Assembly (NCBI RefSeq): GCF_016107705.1
Contig: NZ_JAEHGC010000008.1
Coordinates: forward strand, 62,001-126,000
Direction of reading: 5' to 3'
From: Neobacillus cucumis
GTDB taxonomy: Bacteria; Bacillota; Bacilli; Bacillales_B; DSM-18226
Length of the DNA: 64,000 bases
Both the position numbers and the translations under genes were made by a program. Shown one piece after another: positions 53,524 to 63,333 of the stretch (positions are counted from its first letter, which is position 1; every line of letters begins with the position of its first letter). A model generated the notes under the pieces. It searched no databases. It was not told the DNA's origin and worked only from the letters and a program-made list of their open reading frames with translations.

Positions 53524-54183
53524 GTGAATACACAAAGAAGCTTAAATCTTTTCCATGATTACACTATTACCCAAACCCCTAAACTACTTTTATCGAAGGA
53601 AGCGGAGCAATATCTTTATTTAAAAAGGGCTTTAGACGTTTTCTTTGCTGTTATAGGGATCATTTTCGCATTGCCGATTGTTGTTGTTTTTGCCATCCTC
53701 ATTGTTCTAGAAACACCTGGTTCCCCGTTTTATGTCCAAGAAAGAATGGGGAAAAACGGGAAAATATTCAACATGATCAAGTTGCGATCAATGACCATAG
53801 ATGCTGAAAAAGAGGGGGCAAAATGGGCTGAGGTAAACGATCCGCGCGTTACAAAAGTCGGAGCGTTTATTCGAAAAACTCGGATTGATGAACTTCCGCA
53901 ATTTATTTCTGTCTTAAAAGGGGATATGTCGATCATAGGTCCAAGACCCGAAAGACCTTGTTTTACCGAACAGTTTGACCGGGAAATTAAAGGATTCTCC
54001 AACCGGCTGCTGGTGAAACCGGGGCTGACAGGACTAGCCCAAATTAGCGGGGGATATGACATTTCCCCAAGAGAAAAACTTCAATATGATTTGAAATACA
54101 TACAAAATCTTTCGTTTTCACTTGAAATAAAAATTATCTTGAAAACTTTTAGGGTGGTTTTTACAGGTGAAGGTGCACGGTAA
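53524..54183 (+). CDS. tuaA: TuaA: undecaprenyl-phosphate sugar phosphotransferase
   Basis: A 219-residue bacterial sugar transferase that places the first sugar-phosphate on undecaprenyl phosphate at the start of teichuronic acid synthesis. One membrane helix (about residues 35-57) is followed by the catalytic domain with KLRSMTIDAEKEG, RVTKVGAFIRKTRIDELPQF, GPRPERP and GLTGLAQISG. GTG at 53524 is chosen because AAGGTGGG is 7 bases upstream; TTG at 53506 precedes that site. It heads an operon whose order equals tuaABCDEFGH of B. subtilis. Its stop overlaps the first possible start of tuaB. Confidence 0.92.
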   Translation: MNTQRSLNLFHDYTITQTPKLLLSKEAEQYLYLKRALDVFFAVIGIIFALPIVVVFAILIVLETPGSPFYVQERMGKNGKIFNMIKLRSMTIDAEKEGAKWAEVNDPRVTKVGAFIRKTRIDELPQFISVLKGDMSIIGPRPERPCFTEQFDREIKGFSNRLLVKPGLTGLAQISGGYDISPREKLQYDLKYIQNLSFSLEIKIILKTFRVVFTGEGAR

Positions 54184-54200
54184 TGGAGGAAGGGGAGACA

Positions 54201-55658
54201 ATGTCCGCAATTAGAGGAGAACTGCATAAAGGGATAAAGTGGACAGGAATTTCTACTCTGCTTATTACAGGAATTCAAATCTTTCAGTTTGCCATCCTCG
54301 GAAAAATCATGAGCATATCCCAATTTGGCCTAGTCGGCATGATGACAACCATTGTGGTATTTGCACAAATTGTATTGGATTTGGGACTTGGTTCTGCCGT
54401 CATCCAAAAGGAAGATGTCCCTAAAAGGACATTATCAACTTTGTTTTGGTTAAATCTGATGACGGGGCTTGGAGTTTGTATAGTGCTTTTCTTTACAAGC
54501 CCGTTTTTGGCTAACTACTTTCATCGAAAGGATTTAACGGACCTTATTAAGATCCTTTCGATGATGTTTTTGATCGCCCCCATTGGGCAGCAAAGCCAAT
54601 ATTTAATGCAAAAAGAATTACGGTTTAACATGCTTGGTGCAATTGAGGCAGCGGCAACGATATTCTCTTTTTTAACGCTTGTCATCCTCATTTTCATGAT
54701 TTCCCCTATAAAAGCCTTTGTCATTTCTCAAGTAGTGCTTTATGGGCTTAAAGGAATTCTTTACTTAATCTGTTACCAAAGGGAATGGCGCCCTTCGTTG
54801 GTATTTGATCTTTCAGAATGCAGAAGCTTTCTCTCATTTGGAGCCTTTCAGCTGTTTTCAAGAATCGTGAACCGAATCGGTTCAAATATCGATGTGATTT
54901 TAATCGGAAGGTTTATGGGGGCAGAAGCACTGGGAGTTTATAACCTTGTTTACCAAATCGTTACGATTCCGGTATTGAAAATTAATCCCATTATTACAAG
55001 GGTGGCCTTTCCCGTTTTTTCAAAAAATCAACAAAGTCTTACTGCTTTAAATGATGGTTTCTTACACATGACAAAGCTTTTAAGTCTTGTTACTTTTCCG
55101 CTTTTAATGGGGCTAACGGCAGTTTCAAATGTTTTTATTCCAGCCATCTTTGGTGAAAAATGGCTGGATGCTGTTCCGATTTTGCAAATCATGTCGATCG
55201 TCGGCATTCTGCGGGTTTTGATGAACCCGAATGGCTCTATTATTCTTGCAAAAGGCAAAGCCAATATTGCGTTTTATTGGGACCTTGGTGTACTTGTCCT
55301 TTATAGCTTTTCGTTATATTTTGCCGTAGCATCGAACAGCTTGAAGGTCGTTGCTTGGACTTATGTAATGGTGAGCATCGTGAACTTTCTAATTGGCAGG
55401 TGGTTATTAACATGGTTAATCCAGCTGCAATGGAAGCATTATCTGAAAACCATTATGGTTCCACTTTTATTCTCGATTCTAATAACAGCAATTGCGTATG
55501 TTACGAAAGTATTTAGCACTTTGTATTTTCAAGCAGCTGCCATTTGGCCGTTAACGATTTCAGTAGGCTTTAGTGCTGGAGTATACTTGCTGCTTTTGCT
55601 AAAAGTGTATCCAAATTACTTCTTAAGGATTGTAAATAAACAAGCTAGAGGGCGATAA
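54201..55658 (+). CDS. tuaB: TuaB: polysaccharide flippase
   Basis: A 485-residue membrane protein with about 12-14 helices, of the MOP/PST polysaccharide transporter family. It is expected to flip undecaprenyl-linked teichuronic acid repeats across the membrane. Helix 2 carries SQFGLVGMMTTIVVFAQI, and GRFMGAEALGVYNLVYQIV is a family block. Two starts are possible: ATG 54183, overlapping the tuaA stop, and ATG 54201, preceded by GGAAGGGGAG. The second gives a length close to the B. subtilis protein (483). The flippase assignment comes from family and operon position. Confidence 0.9.
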   Translation: MSAIRGELHKGIKWTGISTLLITGIQIFQFAILGKIMSISQFGLVGMMTTIVVFAQIVLDLGLGSAVIQKEDVPKRTLSTLFWLNLMTGLGVCIVLFFTSPFLANYFHRKDLTDLIKILSMMFLIAPIGQQSQYLMQKELRFNMLGAIEAAATIFSFLTLVILIFMISPIKAFVISQVVLYGLKGILYLICYQREWRPSLVFDLSECRSFLSFGAFQLFSRIVNRIGSNIDVILIGRFMGAEALGVYNLVYQIVTIPVLKINPIITRVAFPVFSKNQQSLTALNDGFLHMTKLLSLVTFPLLMGLTAVSNVFIPAIFGEKWLDAVPILQIMSIVGILRVLMNPNGSIILAKGKANIAFYWDLGVLVLYSFSLYFAVASNSLKVVAWTYVMVSIVNFLIGRWLLTWLIQLQWKHYLKTIMVPLLFSILITAIAYVTKVFSTLYFQAAAIWPLTISVGFSAGVYLLLLLKVYPNYFLRIVNKQARGR

Positions 55659-55661
55659 AAA

Positions 55662-56837
55662 ATGAAGGCATTATGGATTACAAGTGTGTATCCAAGTGAT
55701 GTTCAGCCAGGGAGCGGCGTCTTTCACGAAACGCAGGTACAGGCATTACACCGTTTGGGAGTAGAGGTTACGGTCATTAGCCCGGTACCACGCAGTCTGA
55801 CATTTATTCGGAATTTTCGTAAAGCAGATAAGGCCAATAAACAAATCTCTAAGGTCTATGAGCGAAAGGGAGTGAAGGTTTATCGGCCGCATTATTTAGC
55901 ACTGCCCGGACAGCTTAGATGGGCGCAGCCGGACAGGCGGATTGCGGCAGCAGTTCTGAAGACCATAGAAGATTATGGGCTTGCTCCGGATTTAATTCAT
56001 GCTCATTTTGCGATGCCATCTGGCGGAGCAGCAAGAATCGTTGCCTCTGAAAAAGGGCTGCCATGGATTTTAACGTTACACGGTAGTGACGTAAACGTAT
56101 ATCCCCATTACAGCTCTAGCGCAAAAAAAGCATTTCTTCAATCAGTCAATATGGCAGATTCCGTTTTAACGGTTGCCGAAAATTTACAAAGGAAAACGAA
56201 GGAGCTGGCAGGCAGGGAAAGTGCTGTACTCCCAATTGGGATTGATCTTTCCCAATTCCAGCAGCCGGAACAAACCCAGCAGCAAATGAGACGGCTGCTG
56301 GGGATCCCTGAGGATAAAAAGATTATTACATTTGTTGGAAGACTAACGGAAGCAAAAGGTGTATTTGAACTTGCTCAGACGCTTAAGTTTCTATCAAATG
56401 AAGTCGCCATTGTCTTCGTAGGGGACGGTCCCGCAAAAGATAAATTAAGCCGGAATCCGGAATTCAATAGCAGGCTGTTCATAACGGGGCAGGTTGCAAA
56501 TGAAAGTGTGAGAAATTACTTGTTTGCTAGTGATTTATTTGCCCTTCCATCCTATACGGAAGGAATGCCGACTGTAGTACTTGAAGCCATTGCATTAAAA
56601 ATCCCTGTTATTTGTACAGCTGTGGGTGGTGTCCCGGAATTATTTGGTGAACATCGTGATTTATTAATCGAGCCAAAGTCTGTATCAAGTCTAGTACAGA
56701 GAATTCAGGATGTATTAAACCGCAGTCTATATTCACCGAAAATCCTGCTGGATCTCTATGAGCAGGTACAACAAAACTATTATTCCCATAAGAACGCAAT
56801 ACAACTGAAAGAGAACTATAGAAACCTATTACATTAA
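55662..56837 (+). CDS. tuaC: TuaC: GT4 glycosyltransferase
   Basis: A 391-residue cytosolic GT-B glycosyltransferase that extends the teichuronic acid repeat. VYPSDVQPGSGVFHETQVQA is the N-terminal acceptor-side block, LTLHGSDVNVYPHY follows, and the donor site shows TFVGRLTEAKGVFEL and PSYTEGMPTVVLEAIALK (near residue 298). It begins 3 bases after tuaB, with AGAGGG about 9 bases before the ATG. The sugar transferred, glucuronic acid or N-acetylgalactosamine in the known polymer, cannot be assigned by sequence alone. Confidence 0.9.
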   Translation: MKALWITSVYPSDVQPGSGVFHETQVQALHRLGVEVTVISPVPRSLTFIRNFRKADKANKQISKVYERKGVKVYRPHYLALPGQLRWAQPDRRIAAAVLKTIEDYGLAPDLIHAHFAMPSGGAARIVASEKGLPWILTLHGSDVNVYPHYSSSAKKAFLQSVNMADSVLTVAENLQRKTKELAGRESAVLPIGIDLSQFQQPEQTQQQMRRLLGIPEDKKIITFVGRLTEAKGVFELAQTLKFLSNEVAIVFVGDGPAKDKLSRNPEFNSRLFITGQVANESVRNYLFASDLFALPSYTEGMPTVVLEAIALKIPVICTAVGGVPELFGEHRDLLIEPKSVSSLVQRIQDVLNRSLYSPKILLDLYEQVQQNYYSHKNAIQLKENYRNLLH

Positions 56838-56855
56838 ATGGAAGGATGATGAAAA

Positions 56856-58190
56856 TTGAAGAAAATTACGGTGGTTGGAACGGGTTATGTAGGTCTTGTA
56901 TCGGGGACATGTTTTGCGGATGCCGGAAATCAGGTTACTTGCTGTGATATTAATCAATCAAAAATCAATGATCTCCTGCAAGGAGTTATGCCGATTTATG
57001 AGCCTGGATTAAAAGAACTTGTCGATAAAAATGTACGGAGAGGCGCTCTTCATTTTACTTATGATATAACACAAGCGATTCAAGAGGCAGAAGTGATTTA
57101 TATTGCTGTTGGAACTCCAATGACATCATCCGGAAAAGCCGACCTTACCTATATTAAACAGGTGGCCAAAACCATTGGGGAAAATTTAAATGGTTACAAG
57201 GTAATTGTTACAAAAAGCACAGTGCCTGTTGGTACGGGGAAACTGATAAAATCCATCATCCAGGAGCATGCCTATAACCAAGTTCCTTTTGATATTGTAG
57301 CGAATCCGGAATTTTTACGTGAAGGTGCTGCCATTAAGGATTCCATGAATATGGAACGTGCTGTAATCGGGGCAACCAGCGAAAAAGCGTTTCAAATTAT
57401 TGCAGAGCTGCACCAGCCCTTTACATCCAATATCGTAAAAGCATCTTTAGAAACGGCGGAATTAATTAAATACGCGGCAAATGCATTTTTAGCTACAAAG
57501 ATCTCATTTATTAATGATATTGCTAATATTTGTGAACGTGTCGGTGCTGATGTAACCAAAGTTTCGGAAGGCATTGGGTTAGATAGCCGAATCGGAAATA
57601 AATTTTTACAGGCAGGAGTGGGATTTGGCGGATCTTGTTTCCCAAAAGATACATCGGCCCTTCTGCATATCGCGAAAGAGTGTGGATATGAATTTAATTT
57701 AATTAAGTCCGTAATTGCAACGAATGAGGGACAGCGGGTCCAATTAGTGAAAAAACTGGAGAATGCGCTAGGAGCCTTAAAAGGGAAGACGATTAGTATT
57801 TTAGGATTGGCCTTTAAACCAAATACAGACGATATCAGATCTTCACCGGCAATAGACATTATTCCGTATTTAGCTGTTCATGGGGCAAATCTCCAGGCTT
57901 TCGATCCGATTGCCATTAAGGAAACGAAAAAGCAGCTAGGATATCAGTGTGCCTATTCTGAAGACATCTATGAATCGATTCAAAATAGCGATGCCTGCGT
58001 GATTTTAACCGATTGGCAGGATGTCAAAGACCTGGATTTAGTCAAAGTAAAGGAATTAATGAAACAGCCGCTTATTGTAGATGGAAGAAATGTCTTTGAT
58101 TTGGAAACGATGAAAGATCTTGGTTTCACCTATCTTTCAGTTGGGAGGCCGGAAGTTCGACAGAAAACTGCCGCTTCAAAGGCACTTTAG
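56856..58190 (+). CDS. tuaD: TuaD: UDP-glucose 6-dehydrogenase
   Basis: A 444-residue complete enzyme that oxidises UDP-glucose to UDP-glucuronate with two NAD+. It has the Rossmann motif GTGYVGLVSGTCFADAGNQV (residues 7-26), STVPVGTGK, NPEFLREGAAIKD, the linker ETAELIKYAANAFLATK, the catalytic cysteine in GFGGSCFPKD (near 262) and the UDP domain beginning at GLAFKPNTDDIRSSPA. It starts with TTG, with AAGGA 9 bases upstream. Unlike the truncated paralog at 50905, all domains are present, so this gene can supply the glucuronate for the whole region. Confidence 0.95.
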   Translation: MKKITVVGTGYVGLVSGTCFADAGNQVTCCDINQSKINDLLQGVMPIYEPGLKELVDKNVRRGALHFTYDITQAIQEAEVIYIAVGTPMTSSGKADLTYIKQVAKTIGENLNGYKVIVTKSTVPVGTGKLIKSIIQEHAYNQVPFDIVANPEFLREGAAIKDSMNMERAVIGATSEKAFQIIAELHQPFTSNIVKASLETAELIKYAANAFLATKISFINDIANICERVGADVTKVSEGIGLDSRIGNKFLQAGVGFGGSCFPKDTSALLHIAKECGYEFNLIKSVIATNEGQRVQLVKKLENALGALKGKTISILGLAFKPNTDDIRSSPAIDIIPYLAVHGANLQAFDPIAIKETKKQLGYQCAYSEDIYESIQNSDACVILTDWQDVKDLDLVKVKELMKQPLIVDGRNVFDLETMKDLGFTYLSVGRPEVRQKTAASKAL

Positions 58191-58256
58191 GAGGTTTTTC
58201 AAATGAAAAGATTTTATTTTGTGACAAGATCGAGATAAAAGGGAGAAAAAGGTTTT

Positions 58257-59618
58257 ATGGAAGGTAATCACAGTGTTGCACGAGGAGTTGGTACGCCAGC
58301 TTTCCTAATGGTAAGACCTTATGTAGAAACGAACCGGCTGTTTTGTGGTGTGATGTTTTTATTAGTAGCGACCACCTTTCTCAATCAGTCTGTGTTAAGT
58401 ATTCATTTTGGTTTTTTTAGTTTGTTTTTATATCGATTGATATTGATCTCTGCAGCGGCTCTCTTCATTGTTTCCATTGTAAGAGAAAACAATCTCTCAC
58501 AATATTGGAAGCAAATAAAAGTAAAAGAAGTTCTGCACTTTTTGATGTTTTGGCTTCTCTACGGAACGGCTTCGCTTTTATGGGCGAAATCATACGTAGA
58601 TGGGATTAAGTATTTATTCCTGCTCGGGACTGGTATCTTATTTGTCTTTTTGGCAGTGTTTACGTTCACAAAAATATCTAGATTGATCGTTTTTTATGGA
58701 ATATGGCTATTCATGACACTGATTCTACTGTGTATTGGCTTAATCAATCATTTTACTCATATTCAGCTCCCAAGTTCAACGCTTTACGGAGGGCCAGAAT
58801 ATAAGTTGTCTTATCCAACAGCTGTGTTTTTTAATCAAAACGACTTTGCAACGTTTCTTACTATCTCGTTTTCTTTCTATGTAGCGGCAGCAAAAAATAG
58901 TCGGAATGTGTGGATAAAAACTTCGACAATACTACTTGGATTGTTATGTGTTTACATCATTTATTTAACTGAATCACGAGCTAGTTTACTAGGGATCTTC
59001 GTAGGTTTGATGTTCTATTTATTTATCCACCTGCCATCCTTTTTAAAGAAAGTGACATTGATCATCGGTTTGGTTGCAATGGTTCTTTGTTCCGTGTTTT
59101 TTTTCGACAAGGTGTCAAATACAGTTGCGGCGAATGATGGCCATTCATCGAATGTAGTCAGGCTAAATTTATTGAAAAATGCCTTCCACTTCTTATTAGA
59201 TACATATGGATTTGGTGTAGGGGCGGGCAATATCCCATACTACTTGAAAAACGAAGCCTTTTACGACACCAACCATGTTGTTGAAGTGCATAATTGGCTT
59301 ATGGAAATTTTAGGTAATTTTGGAATCGCTGTATTTCTAGGTTACCTCTTTATCTATATTTATCTATTTTATTGTCTTTATAAAGCCTTCAGAGAACCGA
59401 AGGACGGGAAGGAAAAAGGAATCATTGAAGCCTGCATGATGGGACAAATTGCCTTCCTTATTTCTAGTATTAGTCCTAGCTCTGTGAGCAATCTATATTT
59501 CCACTGGGTTTTCCTGGGGTTTGTAATTGCTACGGTGAATGTATATAACAACAAGAATAGAAAAATTAAGGGTGAAAATAAGCGAAGGAGTAAGCTTCGA
59601 AATGGAATTAATCGTTAA
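58257..59618 (+). CDS. tuaE: TuaE: teichuronic acid polymerase (Wzy/O-antigen ligase-like)
   Basis: A 453-residue membrane protein with about 11-12 helices and the large extracytoplasmic loop of O-antigen polymerase/ligase proteins. Conserved points are FFNQNDFATFLTISFSFYVA, LTESRASLLGIFVGL and the loop GFGVGAGNIPYYL with VHNWLMEILGNFG (near residue 340). It is expected to join lipid-linked repeats outside the membrane. An AAAGG site sits close to the ATG. A 66-base gap after tuaD contains an 11-codon open frame with a strong ribosome site (58203-58238). It overlaps the start of tuaF by 17 bases. Confidence 0.88.
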   Translation: MEGNHSVARGVGTPAFLMVRPYVETNRLFCGVMFLLVATTFLNQSVLSIHFGFFSLFLYRLILISAAALFIVSIVRENNLSQYWKQIKVKEVLHFLMFWLLYGTASLLWAKSYVDGIKYLFLLGTGILFVFLAVFTFTKISRLIVFYGIWLFMTLILLCIGLINHFTHIQLPSSTLYGGPEYKLSYPTAVFFNQNDFATFLTISFSFYVAAAKNSRNVWIKTSTILLGLLCVYIIYLTESRASLLGIFVGLMFYLFIHLPSFLKKVTLIIGLVAMVLCSVFFFDKVSNTVAANDGHSSNVVRLNLLKNAFHFLLDTYGFGVGAGNIPYYLKNEAFYDTNHVVEVHNWLMEILGNFGIAVFLGYLFIYIYLFYCLYKAFREPKDGKEKGIIEACMMGQIAFLISSISPSSVSNLYFHWVFLGFVIATVNVYNNKNRKIKGENKRRSKLRNGINR

Positions 59619-60276
59619 TAGGCTGGCACAAAGAAGTAAAAAATATTTTTTGATTTTAATAGCAGTTCCAATTCTTCTTGGATTAGTAGGCTGGTTTCTT
59701 CCTGTTGGGAAAGAAGCATCCACGTATACTGCCGAAGCGACGCTTTCTTTAGGGAGTTATGATTATGATTCTTTAAATAATGCCAAAAACGTAATGATTT
59801 TATTAACCAATTCCCCTTTCTATCGAGAGAATTTACCAAATCTATCGAAAGAGAATTTAAGCAAATTACAAGTAACGGCTGTAACGGATAAAATCATTAA
59901 ACTTTCTTATACGGATTCTCCAAAAGAGAATGCAACTGAAGTAATAAACCAAATTTCAACTGCATTTTTGAAGATGGATAAAATAAGTTTTCAAGAAAAA
60001 AAGGAAATCACTCAAGATTCCATTCAATCATTAAGCCAGGAAAAGGTCAGCGAAGATACAATAGTTGACCAACAACGCTTTCTTAATGAACTGAAAACGA
60101 CACTTTTTGAAATTAAACCGGCGTCATTACTAGAATCTACAGATCCAAGTGAGGTAATGACGGACAATAAAGCCCTCAACTCAAAGGAACGGGCGGTAGC
60201 AGGAGTTTTAATTGGAATTGCACTCGCTTGTGCTTGGGTTTTGATTCCTGAACTGGTTCGGGGAACATCAGAATAA
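59602..60276 (+). CDS. tuaF: TuaF: chain-length/co-polymerase-like membrane protein
   Basis: A 224-residue protein with an N-terminal helix (about residues 16-34), a long extracytoplasmic coiled part and a C-terminal helix (about 197-215), the layout of Wzz-type polysaccharide co-polymerases without a kinase domain. ATG at 59602 is preferred over 59539: GAAGGAG lies about 11 bases upstream, and the resulting length matches B. subtilis TuaF (226). The start lies within the end of tuaE. It probably modulates polymer length or export; direct function is not established. Confidence 0.85.
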   Translation: MELIVNRLAQRSKKYFLILIAVPILLGLVGWFLPVGKEASTYTAEATLSLGSYDYDSLNNAKNVMILLTNSPFYRENLPNLSKENLSKLQVTAVTDKIIKLSYTDSPKENATEVINQISTAFLKMDKISFQEKKEITQDSIQSLSQEKVSEDTIVDQQRFLNELKTTLFEIKPASLLESTDPSEVMTDNKALNSKERAVAGVLIGIALACAWVLIPELVRGTSE

Positions 60277-60292
60277 AAGGAGGAGGACCTTT

Positions 60293-61051
60293 ATGGTTCA
60301 GATGCAGCCAATAATTTCGATTATTACCCCTTCGTATAATGCCAGCAAATCGATCGATAAAACAATCGAATCTGTTTTGAAGCAGACTTTTCGAAATTGG
60401 GAAATGATTATTGTAGATGATTGTTCTACTGACGATACACCGGTTATATTAAACCGTTATGCTGAAGAGGATGAAAGAATACGAGTTATTTTTTCAAAAG
60501 AAAATGGTGGTGCCGCGATCGCCAGAAATCTCGCCTTACAGCATGCACAAGCAAGATATGTTGCATTTTTAGATAGTGATGATTGTTGGAAACCGGATAA
60601 ATTAGAGCGTCAGCTAACCTTTATGCAGAAAAATGACTATGCTTTCACTTTTACTGGGTACGAGTTTATTAGTAATGATGGTGTTCTTTTGGATAAATAC
60701 GTATCAGCTCCAGAAAAAATCACCTATGAGGATATGTTAAAGAATACAATTATCGGATGTCTAACGGTCATGATTGATCGCCGTAAAGTAGGCCGAATTC
60801 AAATGCCCAATATTCGAACAAGGCAGGATTTAGCGATGTGGCTGGCGATTTTAAAAAAGGGATTTAACGCCTATGGATTAAATGAAATTTTGGCTGAGTA
60901 TCGAATTGGAAATCCTTCGATTTCAAAAAACAAATGGAAAGCTGCCAAGATGAATTGGTTTGTGTATCGCAAGATTGAGAAGTTAAATCTGCTAAAAGCA
61001 TTTTGGTGTTTCTCACATTATGCTTATCATGCAGTAGTTAAAAGAATATAA
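60293..61051 (+). CDS. tuaG: TuaG: GT2 glycosyltransferase
   Basis: A 252-residue GT-A fold inverting glycosyltransferase. The N-terminus shows ISIITPSYNASKSIDKTIES and the nucleotide-binding IIVDDCSTDDT. The metal-binding DxD is in FLDSDDCWKP (near residue 98), and the ED-like catalytic region is RTRQDLAMWLAIL (near 180). GGAGGAGG precedes the ATG. It is the seventh gene of the tua operon and adds one sugar of the repeat on the cytoplasmic side. Confidence 0.92.
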   Translation: MVQMQPIISIITPSYNASKSIDKTIESVLKQTFRNWEMIIVDDCSTDDTPVILNRYAEEDERIRVIFSKENGGAAIARNLALQHAQARYVAFLDSDDCWKPDKLERQLTFMQKNDYAFTFTGYEFISNDGVLLDKYVSAPEKITYEDMLKNTIIGCLTVMIDRRKVGRIQMPNIRTRQDLAMWLAILKKGFNAYGLNEILAEYRIGNPSISKNKWKAAKMNWFVYRKIEKLNLLKAFWCFSHYAYHAVVKRI

Positions 61052-61066
61052 AAGAGGTTTTGGATA

Positions 61067-62224
61067 ATGAAAAAAATTCATATTGTGGTAGCAACCGGGG
61101 AATGGGAAAATGATGGGCTCCGTTATCGAAGACATCGACTTGCGGAATTTTTGCAACAGCAAGCGGATACGAAAGAAGTGATTTGGGTTTGTCCAAGCCC
61201 AAATCGTAAGGGAGTTTCTGCAAAAACATTGTCAAACGGGATCGGACAATGGTCGGTACAAGATTTGCTGCCAAATAAGATGTTTCGGTTTGGACGCTAT
61301 ATGGATGGATTCTATAAATCTAAATTGCTACCTTTCCTTTCCTATTTAAAAAAATTCAAAGGACAGTATACGATCAATCTTTGGTACACCTTTCCTGGTT
61401 TCCCATTACTTTCAGATCTGTTTCCATGGGACAGGGTGATATATGATTGCAGTGATTTATGGGCTTCACCCATGAACGGGAAAAGTTCAGTCGTATCTAC
61501 TCTTAGACAGAACATTATTGCAAAAGCAGAAAATCGTATTATTCAGAGGGCCGATACCATCTTTTGCACTTCTGAATATTTACGTGATCAAATGATAGAA
61601 AAAACAGGTTCGACTCAAAAAGTTTTTACATTTGAAAATGGGGTTGAATTCGAGCTATTTGCAAGCGAACATACTCAAGTTAAACATGTTCTTCCGGAAA
61701 ACTTTAATGGCACTGTTTTGGGATTTATCGGGGGTATTAAACCGAAGCTTGATTTTGAGCTAATCCAGCAAGTAGCAAGAAAAAAGCGGGAGTGGCTATT
61801 TTTGTTCGTAGGTCCAGATGGAACAAATCAAGATTCTGATTTTAAAAAGTTACTAACGGAACAGAACGTATTATGGACCGGAAGTGTTTCTCCAGCTGAT
61901 GTACCGAAATATATGAATTTAATCGACATTGGGATCATGCCATATAAACCCTCCCAATACAATCAGGCCGTATTCCCGTTAAAATTATTTGAATTTCTGG
62001 CAGCAGGTAAACCGGTTGTAGGAATTAATTTACCTTCTACCAAAAAGTATGTTCAAGAATCGGTTTATAGCTATATAGCAAACAATCAACCAAGTGAATT
62101 TATCTATGAATGTGAAAAATTAGCAGGGGATAAGAATCAAGATAACAATATGCTTATACGCAAGCAGATAGCGAAAGCGAAAAACTGGAGCGATGTATTC
62201 GAAAGTATGCTTTCTTGTGTTTAG
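61067..62224 (+). CDS. tuaH: TuaH: GT4-like glycosyltransferase
   Basis: A 385-residue GT-B family protein. The N-terminal half is divergent, with [16 protein letters not shown] and [18 protein letters not shown]. The C-terminal half has [49 protein letters not shown] and [13 protein letters not shown], typical of the TuaH group. GAGG lies 7 bases before the ATG. It completes the tuaA-H set in the same order as B. subtilis. Confidence 0.9.
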   Translation: MKKIHIVVATGEWENDGLRYRRHRLAEFLQQQADTKEVIWVCPSPNRKGVSAKTLSNGIGQWSVQDLLPNKMFRFGRYMDGFYKSKLLPFLSYLKKFKGQYTINLWYTFPGFPLLSDLFPWDRVIYDCSDLWASPMNGKSSVVSTLRQNIIAKAENRIIQRADTIFCTSEYLRDQMIEKTGSTQKVFTFENGVEFELFASEHTQVKHVLPENFNGTVLGFIGGIKPKLDFELIQQVARKKREWLFLFVGPDGTNQDSDFKKLLTEQNVLWTGSVSPADVPKYMNLIDIGIMPYKPSQYNQAVFPLKLFEFLAAGKPVVGINLPSTKKYVQESVYSYIANNQPSEFIYECEKLAGDKNQDNNMLIRKQIAKAKNWSDVFESMLSCV

Positions 62225-62252
62225 GTTTTATTTTGGAAAAGGAGTGAGAGTA

Positions 62253-63143
62253 GTGAAGCAAATTCGTAAAGCTATTATTCCTGCGGCAGGATTGGGTACA
62301 AGATTTTTACCGGCTACAAAAGCTATGCCCAAGGAAATGCTTCCTATAGTGGACAAGCCAACTATCCAATATATCGTTGAGGAAGCAATGGAGTCTGGAA
62401 TTGAAGATATAATTATTGTAACGGGAAAAGGAAAACGGGCAATTGAAGATCATTTTGACAACTCTTTTGAGTTAGAAGAGAACCTGGTCACAAAAGGGAA
62501 ATTTGATCTTCTTGAAAAGGTAAAGGAATCATCTAAAGTTGATTTACATTATATTCGGCAGAAAGAACCAAAAGGACTCGGTCATGCCATCTGGTGTGCA
62601 CGTAAATTTATCGGAGATGAACCATTTGCCGTTTTGCTGGGGGATGACATTGTACAAGCGGAAACTCCCTGCTTGAAGCAAATGATCAATGTTTACAATA
62701 GAATTCAGACCTCTGTAATTGGCGTTCAAACCGTTTTAGATAGCGAAACCTCTAGATACGGGATTATTGACCCATCAGAACAAGATGGTCTATTGTATCA
62801 AGTTAGGAATTTCGTGGAGAAGCCTTCCTTAGGATCAGCTCCTTCTAATTTAGCCATAATGGGTAGATATATTTTGACACCTGAAATTTTTATGTTCCTA
62901 GATAAGCAAGAAGAAGGCGCTGGTGGTGAGATTCAGTTAACTGATGCCATTCAGCAGCTCAACAAAATACAAAGGGTCTTTGCTTATGAATTTGAAGGAA
63001 AGAGATTTGATGTAGGAGATAAACTAGGGTTCATTCAAACAACGATTGAGATGGCTCTTCAAACGAATGAACTGCGATCGGAATTAATGACGTTTTTAGA
63101 AGAAATTTTAATGAAGCAAAATTTAATGATTCCGAATGATTAA
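62253..63143 (+). CDS. gtaB: UTP--glucose-1-phosphate uridylyltransferase
   Basis: A 296-residue nucleotidyltransferase that makes UDP-glucose from UTP and glucose-1-phosphate. The nucleotide loop is [20 protein letters not shown] (residues 10-29). [28 protein letters not shown] and GEIQLTDAI are conserved. GTG at 62253 is chosen because AAAGGAG is 8 bases upstream; the open frame back to 62193 overlaps tuaH and lacks a ribosome site. As the ninth gene after tuaA-H it supplies substrate for TuaD, so UDP-glucuronate production rises with the operon. A second, housekeeping gtaB elsewhere is likely. Confidence 0.93.
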   Translation: MKQIRKAIIPAAGLGTRFLPATKAMPKEMLPIVDKPTIQYIVEEAMESGIEDIIIVTGKGKRAIEDHFDNSFELEENLVTKGKFDLLEKVKESSKVDLHYIRQKEPKGLGHAIWCARKFIGDEPFAVLLGDDIVQAETPCLKQMINVYNRIQTSVIGVQTVLDSETSRYGIIDPSEQDGLLYQVRNFVEKPSLGSAPSNLAIMGRYILTPEIFMFLDKQEEGAGGEIQLTDAIQQLNKIQRVFAYEFEGKRFDVGDKLGFIQTTIEMALQTNELRSELMTFLEEILMKQNLMIPND

Positions 63144-63160
63144 TTTAACTTTAATGAATG

Positions 63161-63191
63161 AACTCTCTTACATATAGGAGGGTTTTTTATT
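63161..63191 (+). terminator. Terminator of the tua-gtaB operon
   Basis: AACTCTC (63161-63167) pairs with GAGGGTT (63178-63184, with a G-U pair), followed by TTTTATTTT. Confidence 0.8.
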
Positions 63192-63231
63192 TTGGGGCAA
63201 AAAAAAAGAGCAACACTAAATATTATTTGCA

Positions 63232-63333
63232 TTAGATCTGCTTTTTTCGGGGAGCAAAAAAGGAGTAGTAAAAAATCTTACCAAAGCAAATGATCATAAA
63301 TAATTCGAACATACCATTAAGTAAATTATGCAT
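63232..63333 (-). CDS. Putative 33-residue membrane peptide
   Basis: A minus-strand frame with ATG at 63333 behind a perfect GGAGG ribosome site 6 bases upstream. It encodes 33 residues: a short start MHNLLNGMF, a hydrophobic helix with LFMIICFGKIFYYSFF and a basic tail APRKKQI, giving a positive-inside one-pass topology. The ribosome site and topology support a real small gene, but I do not recognise it and no neighbour explains it. Spurious occurrence in AT-rich DNA is possible. Confidence 0.45.
   Translation of the reverse strand: MHNLLNGMFELFMIICFGKIFYYSFFAPRKKQI

Noticed and set aside
59539..59601. Longer start of tuaF overlapping tuaE
   Set aside because: No ribosome site at 59539. 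The shorter form matches the known family length and puts the helix near the N-terminus.
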